Source of the DNA: Hormiphora californensis
Taxonomy: Eukaryota; Ctenophora; Tentaculata; Cydippida; Pleurobrachiidae
Assembly (NCBI GenBank): GCA_020137815.1
Contig: CM035356.1
Coordinates: 6,069,582-6,112,081 of the forward strand
Direction: 5' to 3'
DNA: 42,500 nt
The position numbers and the translations under genes were made by a program. The stretch's first letter is position 1. Every line of letters begins with the position of its first letter. Below are positions 22,101-32,805 of this stretch, in pieces. Below the pieces are notes generated by a model, which was not told the origin of the DNA, searched no databases, and saw nothing but the letters and a program-made list of their open reading frames with translations.

Positions 22101-22297
22101 CTGATAATGATATTGTAGGAGATATTGAGTGTATTGATCCGTTATATGCAGACAATGATATCATCACTGTACCAGATGAAGTTGGAGAAGATGAGACGCA
22201 GTATGCGTGTGTAGAGTTTTTTGGTAAAAAACAAAACCGTAGAGACAGTTTTGTTGAAGAAAACGCAGAGGCAACAATTTATAGTAATTTTAATTGA
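19193..22297 (+). CDS. DSL-B: multi-DSL Notch-ligand-like receptor with ITAM-like tail
   Basis: Exon 1 (19,193-19,228) encodes MRLLILLLLLLS; exon 2 is 19,334-22,297 after a CTCTCTCCAG acceptor; predicted 999 residues. Residues 13-153 are the MNNL/C2-like Notch-ligand N-terminus. Residues 154-710 hold about nine DSL-like modules (pattern C-x3-[YF]YP-x3-C-x3-C...C-x-DQG-x2-[VI]C...C) alternating with CxxC-x2-GWDIGTNC-x2-C; the ninth (CATHYYGTSC..NWFGNHC) is nearest the classical DSL. A single membrane span lies at about 715-748, then RKRRR. The roughly 250-residue tail has YNKL, YNTL, YNTL, YNKL, YAKF and YSTV, six LYADND motifs, TQYACVEFF and a terminal TIYSNFN. Known: DSL domains bind Notch; YxxL pairs and YAxV sites recruit SH2 proteins when phosphorylated. 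Inferred: a ligand/receptor with inward signalling. The tail is far more elaborate than that of standard Delta proteins. The splice structure is supported by DSL-A and DSL-D. Confidence 0.9.
21650..21830 (+). other. ITAM-like YxxL array in the DSL-B tail
   Basis: Coding sub-region (residues about 785-845). Four YNxL motifs are separated by 12, 9 and 12 residues, each followed by [GN]E-type acidic residues. The immunoreceptor ITAM consensus is Yxx[LI] with 6-12 residues between. Each unit is about 13-16 codons (for example DAYNTLNEVR, GAYNTLNEFR), so it grew by internal duplication. Confidence 0.8.
21949..22109 (+). repeat. 36-bp coding repeats (EPLYADNDVTT) of DSL-B
   Basis: Five 36-bp units. 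The exact CRE palindrome TGACGTCA recurs every 36 bp at 21,964, 22,000, 22,036 and 22,072. Homologous to the block in DSL-A. Confidence 0.9.
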
Positions 22298-22381
22298 TTT
22301 GTTTTGATGTTTTGTGTGTGACTTTATTTGGTTTGATCTGATTTCAATTGTGTTAAATGTGTTTTTCTTACTGTGTTTTAA

Positions 22382-22771
22382 GGCCAGAGGGGGGGGGGGG
22401 GGTCCGAGGGTCAAAAAATGTACTTTTCTGAGGTTCACATATATGATGTAACTCGGTGGTAGGAAACTTTTGGGTAGGTTAGCTGCGCACCAAGTGTATC
22501 AGGAAGCCTTGTTTTTTGAGGTTAACTTTTGACCGAAAATGTAAGTTAACCTCAAAAATCTTGTATTTATGTCGCCTTCACAGATAAAAATGGTACCAAT
22601 CGATAGATCTGATCAAGGAGACCAAATGTTTAAAGTTTCAGAGGTCTAAGCCATATAGTTGTTCGGATATTTGAGGTTAAATCGATTCCGAGTATGTCAT
22701 CTGGTCCGGCTCTTCGAGCCGGACCAGATACCGAAAGTGACTTTTTATACCCCCGGACCCCCCCTCTGGCC
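22382..22771. mobile_element. 390-bp TTAA-type MITE between DSL-B and DSL-C
   Basis: Ends are GGCCAGAGGGGGG and CCCCCCTCTGGCC, flanked by TTAA on both sides (22,378-22,381 and 22,772-22,775). The paralogous flank behind DSL-A (about 17,410) has the uninterrupted site with a single TTAA, so this is a true insertion after the duplication. TTAA duplications are typical of piggyBac and Kolobok families. Inside is a perfect 14-bp hairpin (22,699-22,729). It ends 49 bp before the DSL-C start codon and so may alter that gene's promoter. Confidence 0.88.
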
Positions 22772-22820
22772 TTAACTCCCATAATGACCTGTTTCAAAGC
22801 TAGTTCTTCAATGACAGGAA

Positions 22821-24040
22821 ATGGCCGTGTACCGGTGCAGTTGGCGGATCCTAATTCTTCTTCTTCTCATTCAATCAATGGTAGGAACACAAAACGGTTT
22901 TTAATTAGTAAATGATGCATTGCATAGAACTGTTAATTTACCGCTATCCATTTTCAGGCGGTAGTCCTAAGGGGAAGTGGAGATTTGTCAATAAAGTTTC
23001 TAAATTACAGTTACGCAGACTGCAAGGATTATTATGGTTGTGACTTTGTTTTCCGAAAATTCTCCCTCTCTATTGGGAGCAAATCGCTCCTGTACAAAGA
23101 CAAGATCACACTTACAGCGAACACTAATGTTGTTAACTTGACAAAACTGGATTACTTTAAAAGCCCCTTCAATTTCAACTTCACTTCACCTGCCTCTTTA
23201 AACATATCACTGTCCGTTTATGAAGAGGATAATTCCGGGGAAGATTTTGTGGAATCAATATCACGGATAGAGAACCTGGGAGACAAGCTTGAAGGGATCT
23301 GGTACCATGGAAATGCTACAGGCGGAAAGGGAACGATATCCTACGAAATGCTGGTCAGCTGTGATTCACACTTTCAAGGGAAGGGATGTGGGGATTGTAA
23401 GGGCAAGTGGGAAGGAACCAACTGTGATATTTGCAGAGGAAACTGGAAGGAACCTGGTTGTGAGACCTGTTATATTGGCTGGGATGGAGATGAATGTACC
23501 ACTTGTGATACAAACTACTATCCAGCTGGAAACTGCTCTGTGATCTGCACCCCAACTCCTGGTATGTCGACCTGTGATGACCAGGGACAGTTGATCTGTG
23601 AGCTCCATGTAACAGGAGACACCTGTGACACCTGTGAAACAGGATGGAATGGGACACAATGTGAGGTGTGTGTAACTTCTTGTAAACAACCCATCTTCCT
23701 AATTATCGGTACAGTGCTTTCAGTCCTCTTCGTGGTTACCATGGTTACCATGGTAACGGTTTTCTTCCTCCGGAATTTTAAATCTCGTGATGATGATGCA
23801 GATGTTGTGATTGTAATGAATCCCGTGGAGAACACAGAGGATACATTATATAACAGATTGGGGGAGTTTCAGCAACCTCTAGATGCAGAACAAAGTTACT
23901 CGACGCTCAACCAGTGCAATGTAGGAAGAACTTCAACTGAGTTGTATGCAGAGGTAGAGTTTTTAGGGAAGTCTGGCGGAGTTCATGGTGGGACAAAACC
24001 AGATGTGATTAAACCGACGGTGTACTCTAAATTTACTTGA
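22821..24040 (+). CDS. DSL-C: short Notch-ligand-like membrane protein
   Basis: Exon 1 (22,821-22,880) encodes MAVYRCSWRILILLLLIQSM, a signal peptide, with a good start context (AGGAAATGG); donor ATG|GTAGGA. A 77-bp intron ends in TTTTCAG; exon 2 is 22,958-24,040; 380 residues. The frame joins as ..QSM|AVVLRGSGD..IKFLNYS, matching the other family members. MNNL/C2-like residues about 25-154; CDSHFQGKGC at about 155; one DSL-like module (CDTNYYPAGNCSV..CELHVTGDTC) and a short GWNGTQC unit; membrane span about 268-290. The 90-residue tail has LYNRLGEF and SYSTLNQ (YxxL-x12-YxxL, ITAM-like), ELYAEVEFLG and the terminal TVYSKFT. It is the minimal member of the cluster. No LYADND repeats. Confidence 0.88.
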
Positions 24041-24158
24041 TTTTTGATCATCTATGAAAATAAATTTTACTACATACCATGTGTGGTAACAGCTTGGTAT
24101 TAAAATGAACATGTTCAATGTTTTCTTTTGCAGTCGATAGCTTACATGGATAGGATAA

Positions 24159-24394
<236 letters not shown>

Positions 24395-24399
24395 GTGTC

Positions 24400-25013
24400 A
24401 AGAGTATACAGTGTAAGAAAGATTTGTGGATAGGAAGTACTTTGTTTCTTCTATGAGGTTGTGCATATTAATATATTAGCTGTGAGCTAAGCTGAGATCA
24501 GGAGGCTTTTCTGCTACTCAACTAAAATATTATCTAGCTGTCAGTTGTCACAAGTGGCAAGATATACGTGTGGTATAACAGCAGCCTGCAGCAGCTCAAT
24601 ACGTGTAAATTGTTTTTCCATACTTTATTGCTCTGTACATTAATATTGTTGTTTTCTAATCATTTTATAATTGTTAAAATGCCGGGTTTTCTTTTTTGAG
24701 TTTTGAGTTTTGACTTTTGGCTAACTAAGAGTTAAGAGAGGTAATGATGTATGCCGCGTTGCAATTGGAGAATGCATAGTACTAGCATTTGAGCAGGCAG
24801 AAAGACGGATAGGGTTACAAAAATTAAGAATGTGAGCTTCTTTTGGATCTCGCCTCTCTCTCCGTGCCTTCTCCTGTTTTTTGTGTTGTCATGGCAAACG
24901 TTACAAATCCATGCCCTAATCTTACCACTTGACCTAGCACTTTTATTGGCTTACAACTATTTCATCTGCTTTAGCTTGTATTGAATGTAGCGGTGTCATG
25001 TAAAATACTCATC
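24400..25013. other. Intergenic, DSL-C to DSL-D
   Basis: AT-rich unique-looking sequence, presumably holding the DSL-D promoter. No duplicate of the DSL-A/B promoter block was seen, and no other gene. Confidence 0.5.
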
Positions 25014-26820
25014 ATGTTATCTGTCCACCATCTCTTCACATGGATACTGGCCGTGTTCCTTATTCCGGTAAGATACATCAATTGTTTAACAGGATACAGC
25101 GAAAAACGCTGTTTTTGGGTAAACTCATTTCATCAAATAAAATAGTTAAAACTGCGAAAAATAGAATCGTCACGAACCACAATAAGCATTGTTTTCGTTT
25201 TATGTATGTACATCGTGTTATGTTTGTTATCATTTCTAGGTTGTTCTATCTGGAGGAACGGTAAAGGTTGAATACAGGAGTTTCAAATACGATGGATGTT
25301 CAGCCCACACTTCTACATGTCAGATGAAGCTAACAGATTTTCAACTACTTATTGACAGTGTTGCCATTGTCAACAAGAATGAGGTTACCCTACCAGCTGG
25401 AAACCCGGTGACACTGTCCGATGTTGACTTTTTAAATTACCCTTATATAAAACAGTTTAGTGACGCGAATGGAAAAGTTGAAATCTACTTTAAAGCATAT
25501 GACATCACCAGTGGTACTCCAGGTCAATTGATAGACAATGTTACTGAGAACATTGGGTTCCATCAGTTTGATATGTCTACAACAATAGACTGGAAACAAA
25601 GGGCTCGCACAAGGCATTTTTATAACGGCTATGAGTCACAATTTTTATTTTGGGTCGAGATTACAAAATGCGGTGATAACTTCACAGGACCTGGATGTGG
25701 TGATTGCAAAGAGCACTACTATACAACTGAGTGTGATGTGTACTGCAAACCAGTTACAAATCAGTACAACTGTATCGGAGAGGGTGTCAGGGAGTGTCTG
25801 GGTAACTTTGGGCCAGCAGGAAACTGCGAGAAGTGTAACAAGGGGTGGAAAGGCACAAAGTGTAATACCTGTGCAGATGGCTGGACAGGGAAGGAATGCG
25901 ACACTTGTGATACAAACTACTATCCTGAAGGAGATTGCTCTGTGAACTGCATCCCTACTGTAATGTTCACATGTAATAACCAAGGGGAGCGGGTCTGTGA
26001 AGATCACGTAACAGGGGACAACTGTGACAGTTGTGAAAAAGAGTGGGACATTGGGACTAACTGTACAAGTTGTGCTGACAACTACTATCCTGCCGGTGTA
26101 TGCAATGTTGAATGTAACCCAGAAGCCAACTTTACATGCTTGGATACAGGAGATAAAAGTTGTACTGAAAACTACTATCCTGAAGGCGTATGCGATACTT
26201 TATGTGTCCCGAACTTCAACTTTTCCTGCCTGGCAACAGGAGAGAAAGCCTGTACGGAGGAGAGTCTAGCCGAGGAATGCCAAAAAGAAAGTCTTCCTGT
26301 GGCAGCGATTGGCGGAGGGATAGGTGGTATTCTGGTTATCCTTGTGATAGTATTAGTCGTTGTGGTGATCCTCAAATGGAGGGGAGGACTCGGTGAAAAG
26401 AAATCTGCATCACCCGTTGCCATGTCAACCCTTGAACCACATGAGGAGCCGCCCTACAGCACAGTGATCAAGAACAGGACAACACCAGAAGATAGCGCTC
26501 CAGTGTACGCTACGGTAAACAAAAAGAACGAAGACCCAGGACCGCTGTACAGCACCCCAGGATCGGCCGCTGCAGCTCCACTTTACAGTACCCCAGACAA
26601 GAACGGGGAACCACTCTACAGCACACCAGATAAGGGAGCTCCACTTTACAGCTCCCCCAGAAATGACGAGCCATTATACGCTGACAACGATCCGGCCGAT
26701 CAGTATGCTACTGTGGAGTTCTTTGGCAATAGAGAGACTCTGGAGAGGGGGAGGCAAGAGAGGGAGGATGAGGAAGGGGTGGGAGGAGAAGAGACTCTTT
26801 ACGCCAGGATGGGCCTTTAG
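25014..26820 (+). CDS. DSL-D: Notch-ligand-like membrane protein with YSTP/YATV tail
   Basis: Exon 1 (25,014-25,067) encodes MLSVHHLFTWILAVFLIP; a 172-bp intron; exon 2 25,240-26,820 (TAG); 544 residues. MNNL/C2-like residues 19-160 (TVKVEYRSFKYDGC). Unlike DSL-A to -C, a DSL-like module follows directly (CKEHYYTTECDVYC), as in classical Notch ligands; then an EGF-like GWKGTKCNTC..GWTGKEC stretch and three further DSL-like modules (CDTNYYPEGDC, CADNYYPAGVC, CTENYYPEGVC). Membrane span about 371-398. The tail has YSTV, YATV, three YSTP, YSSP, one LYADND, QYATVEFFG and a terminal TLYARMGL. The YAxVEFFG and final TxY motifs are shared across the cluster, so they are probably functional SH2/PTB docking sites. 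Most divergent of the four; probably the oldest split. Confidence 0.9.
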
Positions 26821-27065
26821 GAAAACAATGTACATCATAACGTGAACTGAATTGTGTTTTTTTCTCTAGTTTTGCTACTGTAAATACATTGATTGTGTAA
26901 GTTTGACTTGATTACTACTGATTTCCCATCTCTTTATAAATGAATAAATTACTTTACAGAATAAATATATCTGTCTCTTGATTTATATTTGAAAAAGCAC
27001 AGTCCTCCAATGATAATACCAGTTGTGTGGTTGAGAAATTTCAACGTTTGCGTTGTTCTCCCGTG

Positions 27066-28006
27066 TAGTAGGGTCGGTTGTGGGAAGTTGGGTCTGGAAT
27101 TTTAAATTTGACTTGCTGATATGATTAGGGACTCTATAAAAAGTCCAAAGTACCATCCCACAGGTCTCTACCACCCCCGGTTCACTAATTATTCGTAATT
27201 ATGTGATTTATGACGTTATCACCAATTAGCACTAATAATACCAGTTCCTGGTCACTTAGAGCTTAGATTTTGATACCAGCTGATAGAGGATCACTAGATT
27301 AGTGGGCATTCAAAATTTTAGGTCGATCAGAGTTATGGTCGAGGAGTTATAACCGTTTTTCCGTTTGGCTGGCGGTTGGCTGGCACCACGTGGGATTACG
27401 GGTTTAGGTCGTCGTGGGAGGTCGTCATTGGTCGCGTTCGATCGGGCTCGATGAGGTGATCAAAACCTAGTGGGGCCAGACCTTGGCCCCACCCCGTTCT
27501 TGGGTTATTAGGCTTTTTCGGTTTCCCGCCAAAATATTTTCCCGCCAAAACCGAAAAAGCCTAATAACCCAAGAACGGGGTGGGGCCAAGGTCTGGCCCC
27601 ACTAGGTTTTGATCACCTCATCGAGCCCGATCGAACGCGACCAATGACGACCTCCCACGACGACCTAAACCCGTAATCCCACGTGGTGCCAGCCAACCGC
27701 CAGCCAAACGGAAAAACGGTTATAACTCCTCGACCATAACTCTGATCGACCTAAAATTTTGAATGCCCACTAATCTAGTGATCCTCTATCAGCTGGTATC
27801 AAAATCTAAGCTCTAAGTGACCAGGAACTGGTATTATTAGTGCTAATTGGTGATAACGTCATAAATCACATAATTACGAATAATTAGTGAACCGGGGGTG
27901 GTAGAGACCTGCGGGATGGTGCTTTGGACTTTTCATAGAGTCCCTACTCATATCAGCAAGTCAAATTTAAAATTCCAGACCCAACTTCCCACAACCGACC
28001 CTACTA
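27066..28006. mobile_element. 941-bp foldback element
   Basis: Near-perfect inverted repeat with arms of about 460 bp and a centre at 27,536. Ends are TAGTAGGG and CCCTACTA; flanking GTG (27,063-27,065 and 28,007-28,009) is a 3-bp target duplication. End sequence (TAGTRGG) and duplication length match the 514-bp element in DSL-A, although the interiors differ. The loop contains two direct copies of TTTCCCGCCAAAA. Non-coding. The arms differ at only a few bases, so the insertion is probably recent or the arms are being homogenised. Confidence 0.88.
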
Positions 28007-28009
28007 GTG

Positions 28010-28510
28010 AAAAGTTAATAAATAACACTCTGTGTCACATACGGTGGGCCTGCAGCCTCGGATAGAATTAACAACTTTTTGCGGAATTTTTCATTAGATG
28101 CAGAACTTAACAGAATGAGTGATTATTTCAAATGTGTTTCCAACCAAAAAGGAACATCGTTGAACGATTTTGAAATTATTGCGTACTTAGAATATCTGTA
28201 GATTGTTTTGTCATTGTATGTACTTACAAATATCCGTTTCCTGAAGATCCGCATTCTCAACAATCCACTCGACACCAACATTCTCTAAATACCTGCATTC
28301 CATTCTTTAGCTACAATTATAGTAAAATTAAAAGTTTGATTAACTTGATTCGGAAGTGCCGTGTTGTTCAAACTTTGTAAGCGACAGTTCGCGAAAGTCT
28401 TTGATTAAAAAACTCATAAATGATTGTGGAAATTGTACAAATGCGATTATTTACAAGACTGTACATTAAATCTGAAAATATACACTTGGCTTATCTTACA
28501 CACAATAATA
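28010..28510. other. Intergenic, nothing recognised
   Basis: AT-rich sequence between the foldback element and a TA-type MITE. No gene or repeat recognised. Confidence 0.5.
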
Positions 28511-28755
28511 TACCTTACTCTCGTTAATTAAGCTCGCATATTTCAAGAAACTTTTAAATAAGAAACTTTTTTTCTGGGAAACTACAGGTGTAAACAATCC
28601 AAAAACAAAAAGAATTTCTCCTTTATCAAGAAACTAAACAAGTTAGGGGTGTTCTATTTTGTTGTGGTGTCTCTGAATTATGTGATTCACATTTGAAAAG
28701 TTTCTTATAAAAAAGTTTCTTACTAAAGCGTTTCTTAAAAAATGAGAGTAAGGTA
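28511..28755. mobile_element. 245-bp TA-type MITE
   Basis: Inverted ends TACCTTACTCTC and GAGAGTAAGGTA, flanked by TA on both sides (28,509-28,510 and 28,756-28,757), as for Tc1/mariner-type insertion. The interior carries several AAGAAACTTTT motifs in both orientations. Non-coding. Confidence 0.75.
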
Positions 28756-28905
28756 TACATGAACTTGTTTTAGTTTTGTATCAAAAATAAACGGTAAACC
28801 TCTAAAATGTGATCCACGTAAACTCAATTTAAAATATAATAATAGTTCATACTATACTGGTATACTGATTCTAAATTTATCTAAGTTCTAAGTCCATACT
28901 CTCTC

Positions 28906-31900
28906 TCAGCTACAGATAATCTGGTGTTCCAACCATGCTTTTCCTTGACAGGACTTGTTACAATAATGAACCTTGTCACAGCCCTTACACACCGGCATAC
29001 GCGTCTTCTTAGTGCCACATGAACCTGAGGTGTGGAGGTTTTTTATATGGGCAAGGATCACTTTCCAAAGTTGGTGACGCAGTCACCCCTCCACTACTAG
29101 CCGCACGAAGTGCGGCAAACGAAGCGGGCTGAGTGGAGGGGGTGGCATCACCAATTTCCAAAGCTACCAAAGTCGTATCAAAGAAAAATGTACATTTCAT
29201 CTTCTTCTTGTCCGTCTTGTCTCACATCTCTGTCTCCCTATAATATCTCTACCACCCTATCTCTTGCTACTCAACAACCTCGGTATCCCTGTATCCCTGC
29301 CTCCATATTTCTCTTTCCTTACATTTTCTCCTGATTGTTGTTCCTATACCTCACCATGACTTCTTCCCTCCCTACTCACCACAAGAAACTCTCTGATCAC
29401 GAAGGATCTCTTGTTCCTTCAAGGGGGAGTGTTGTTGGCTCAGGTCATCTGCATACTTGTCAAGGTTTATCATGAACCTATAATCAGTTGGGAGACAGAG
29501 CGAGTAAGGGATTAATTAGATAGCGAGTGAGGGATGGAAGAAGCATCTTAACTTGCTAAAAGATCTTGACCGTTGTGCAGCGGGAAAAGTAATATATGTC
29601 TAACGGTTGAGACGTTTAAAAAAGTAAAGCCCAGCTTGCAAAATATCTAAAACTCATCACTACACCACCTTGTAGAGACTTGACTCTATTAATAGTGTCA
29701 GTCAGACATTGACACATATTATACCGCCAAATAACACATGTACGACGTACGTGTACGGCACAGGTTTATGCAATAAGACAATGATATGAACTGTGGTTGG
29801 GCCTCGATTTACAGGGCTGCTCGGGGGAAGTTTATCGAAGATTTAACCATATCACCAACCTGTTCGTCTCTGTGCTAAGCGGATCTAGTACCAACGTCAA
29901 AGTGGTCCTAACTATGGGAAACACCCTGTACTAACCTGTCGAAGTGGTCCCGGCCATGTTCAATGGAACACTTAGGTCGGATAGCGTGTAGTTTCTCCTG
30001 AGGATAGAGCGCCAGAAACTTCTCAACGGCACCCTCATCAGGTCCGTAGAGTAGGCAGTGGTCTAGTAGCCGGGCCATACTGTCACACAGCACTACGTTA
30101 TTTACCGCCTGTAGGGGTTTACAATAATAATACACGTACTTTAGTAAATAGTCGGATTTTTTGAAAACCGTCCGCCCCTTTTTTGCGTGCGGTGTCCCCC
30201 TACCATCAGTCTGGACTCTGGCGCCGCAGACCCCATCTGAACGCACTGTCTGAGAATCAAATCGGAGTCTGGCGCCGCCACACAGCTTACCGTTGTTATC
30301 AGCAGAAGATCATGACCAAGGAGACTCAGAACACGAGTGCTAAGGTCGGTGTTTCCAAGTATCAGGTGTGATAGGCAACTCAGTGTCCGTTCCAGTAACA
30401 ATATTGTCTGATCTTTTGGGTCGTTCTCAGTCATTTCCTCCCTGAGAAAAAGAGAGAAAGAGAGTGAGTGAGAGCGAGAGAGAGTGAGAGTGTGAGAGAG
30501 GGAGAGTGAGTGAGAGAGAGAGAGAGAATTTTTTAACTTGCTTCACTGAGATTGAAGGAGGGGTGATGTACATTCGACACATGGTAGAGGGAAATGTCGC
30601 TGCAGTACTGTGTACAGGTGGCTGCAGCCTAATCTAGGATGTTCCAAACACAATTGTGACGCTCATTTTCTATCTAGAACTCTAGAACATTCTCATCTCG
30701 CGGAATGAGAAGATTCTCATCTCGCAATTCAATCATCTCAAAACCATTCATTATGTTATAGCCACGTCTAGCTCAATCCAGACCTATTTCTCTCTCCAGT
30801 GGATCGGAAAAGAGAATCTGGGCTCTGGTACAAACTAGACATATAGTTGCAAGAACCGTTCTCGAGACAACCTAACCTGATCATATTGTATAAGTGAGCA
30901 CTGTCAAAAGGTATGATGTCATGTACATTGAGGGTGATGTCCCTAGTAGTATAGATTTATACCTTGAGGGAGAGAACTTGAGGACATAGCTCATTCTAGT
31001 TGTGAATCTCTTACAGAGTGTCCCAACTATATCCAGGGACCAAATCCTCCGTCTATAGACGCCCTTCTTAGCGAGCTCAGTTAGGACAGAGAGTGATCCC
31101 ACTCTGAGACTACCCAAGGGTGGTATACACCCCACTGGCTCCTTCAGAAAGGGTGTCCCTGAGGTTTCCTCCTCTTCCAGGTACACCAGCCTATCTGGAT
31201 CAGGGGGTAATGGGAGTTGAAGAAACTATTGAGGGGCAATGGGAGTTGAAGAAACTATTTATATTGAGGGGTAATGGGATGTTGAACAAACCATTATACA
31301 TAGGGTGCGGGTCAACAGATAAAGGTGGAAAGTGCAATAATGGGAAGAAAGTCAGTTGGCTAAATCAACATTGAATGTGATAAGAGACCCAATAGTCGCG
31401 CAATGGTCACCCCCTATGAACCTACCTGTGTTGGGTGAGTCAGACACGACAACATAGCACAGCACCTCTCCCCCCTATGAACCTACCTGTGTTGGGTGAG
31501 TCAGACACGACAACATAGCACAGCACCTCTCCCCCATGACTATACCTGTGTTGGGTGAGTCAGACACGACAACATAGCACAGCACCTCTCCCCTATGAAC
31601 CTACCTGTGTTGGGTGAGTCAGACACGACAACATAGCACAGCACCTCTCCCCCATGACTATACCTGTGTTGGGTGAGTCAGACACGACAACATAGCACAG
31701 CACCTCTCCCCCCATGACTATACCTGTGTTGGGTGAGTCAGACACGACAACATAGCACAGCACCTCTCCCCCATGACTATACCTGTGTTGGGTGAGTCAG
31801 ACACGACAACATAGCACAGCACCTCTCCCCCCATGACTATACCTGTGTTGGGTGAGTCAGACACGACAACATAGCACAGCACCTCTCCCCCCCATGACTA

Positions 31901-32472
31901 TACCTGTGTTGGGGGAGTCAGACACGACAACATAGCACAGCACCTCTCCCCCATGACTATACCTGTGTTGGGTGAGTCAGACACGACAACATAGCACAGC
32001 ACCTCTCCCCCATGACTATACCTGTGTTGGGTGAGTCAGACACGACAACATAGCACAGCACCTCGACACCACCAGCTGCCAGGAACAGGTTCACATTGTT
32101 GTACACCTACAGCACGGTGGGTGTAATGTAACCACAGTACGGGGAGGGTAGTCATGGTAACAATTCAACCACAGGGGGTGGGGGTGGTCACATCTTTCCA
32201 ACAAGGGTGTGGATAAAATAATTTATCAAGACACGGGCATATAATGATTGAGACACTTATAGGTCTCGACCCTTTTGAAGTATGTATGTTTCAAATGCCC
32301 TTGTAATTGTTGTAAATGCAGTTCTCGCGAGTTTACAATTGTTTACCTTGGTTTTCTGGATATTTTCCAGAATATTCCACCTATGAAACACATCAACATC
32401 TTCATCGCACAGGAGATCCAACTCCGATTTGAAGGTTACAAAGTCTTTAGGGTTCAGGGAACCGCCCTCCAT
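28906..32472 (-). CDS. MYND zinc-finger protein with helical N-terminal region (spliced)
   Basis: Minus-strand exons: 32,472-32,347 (starts MEGGSLNPKDF); 32,106-32,022; 31,194-30,963; 30,441-30,291; 30,108-29,936; all five join in phase (about 255 residues). The last recognisable exon, about 29,033-28,906 (TGA), encodes a MYND finger: a Cys near its start, then CKGCDKVHYCNKSCQGKAWLEHQIIC. Its phase does not fit directly onto the 29,936 donor, so at least one exon between about 29,040 and 29,930 is missing from this model, or two genes are involved. The N-terminal part is Leu-rich and looks alpha-helical (for example LLERTLSCLSHLILGN), possibly armadillo/HEAT-like; no family recognised. MYND fingers usually bind proline-rich peptides. 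Exon 2 ends inside a minisatellite. Confidence 0.7.
29066..29153. repeat. Small imperfect inverted repeat
   Basis: A segment around GTTGGTGACGCAGTCACCCC is mirrored by GGGGGTGGCATCACCAATTT; between them is the perfect hairpin CCGCAC-GAA-GTGCGG (29,100-29,114). It lies in the stretch where an exon of the MYND gene is missing. Confidence 0.6.
30452..30529. repeat. Imperfect (GA)n microsatellite
   Basis: GAGAGTGAGTGAG variants in the intron between exons 3 and 4 of the MYND gene. Confidence 0.9.
31410..32065 (-). repeat. Minisatellite of 11 units carrying a splice donor
   Basis: Eleven units of about 59-62 bp. On the minus strand each contains the 3' end of exon 2 of the MYND gene (GTCTGACTCACCCAACACAG) followed by the intron start GTATAG or GTAGGT. 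The unit nearest the gene start (32,022-32,065) is the real exon end; the other ten lie within the intron. Unit differences are mainly in a C-run and the ATGACTATA/ATGAACCTA variant. Confidence 0.9.
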
Positions 32473-32499
32473 TGTAATTAAAATTAGTTATCCCTAATC

Positions 32500-32800
32500 A
32501 CATACAAACCTGTTCGATATAATTGATATTTTAGTATGTAATGAATGTAATGGAGAGAATGAATCAAATCCTTCATGGTTGTATGCAGCTGTTTGAGCAA
32601 GTAAAACACGATAAATTTAAATCAAAAATTTTGAGTAAATTAATAATCATAATGTAACATTTCCAAATATAATATTTCACGGGGTAATTATTAAGCGAAC
32701 TAACAATGTAATTTTGCAATCATTCAAATTAAACAAAATCAATATAAACCATCTATTCCCTAACGGTTCTTATGTCTGAATAATATATAATAATATACGT
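32500..32800. other. Intergenic AT-rich, nothing recognised
   Basis: Region upstream of the MYND gene start; presumably its promoter. No motif stood out. Confidence 0.45.
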
Positions 32801-32805
32801 CATTT

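Noticed and set aside
29860-29874. 15-bp mini-exon linking the MYND exons
   Set aside because: A TTAG acceptor and CAG|GTTGGT donor exist, but such a short exon cannot be supported by sequence alone.
31410-32065. CRISPR-like array
   Set aside because: Units are contiguous with no unique spacers and match an exon border; this is a eukaryotic minisatellite.
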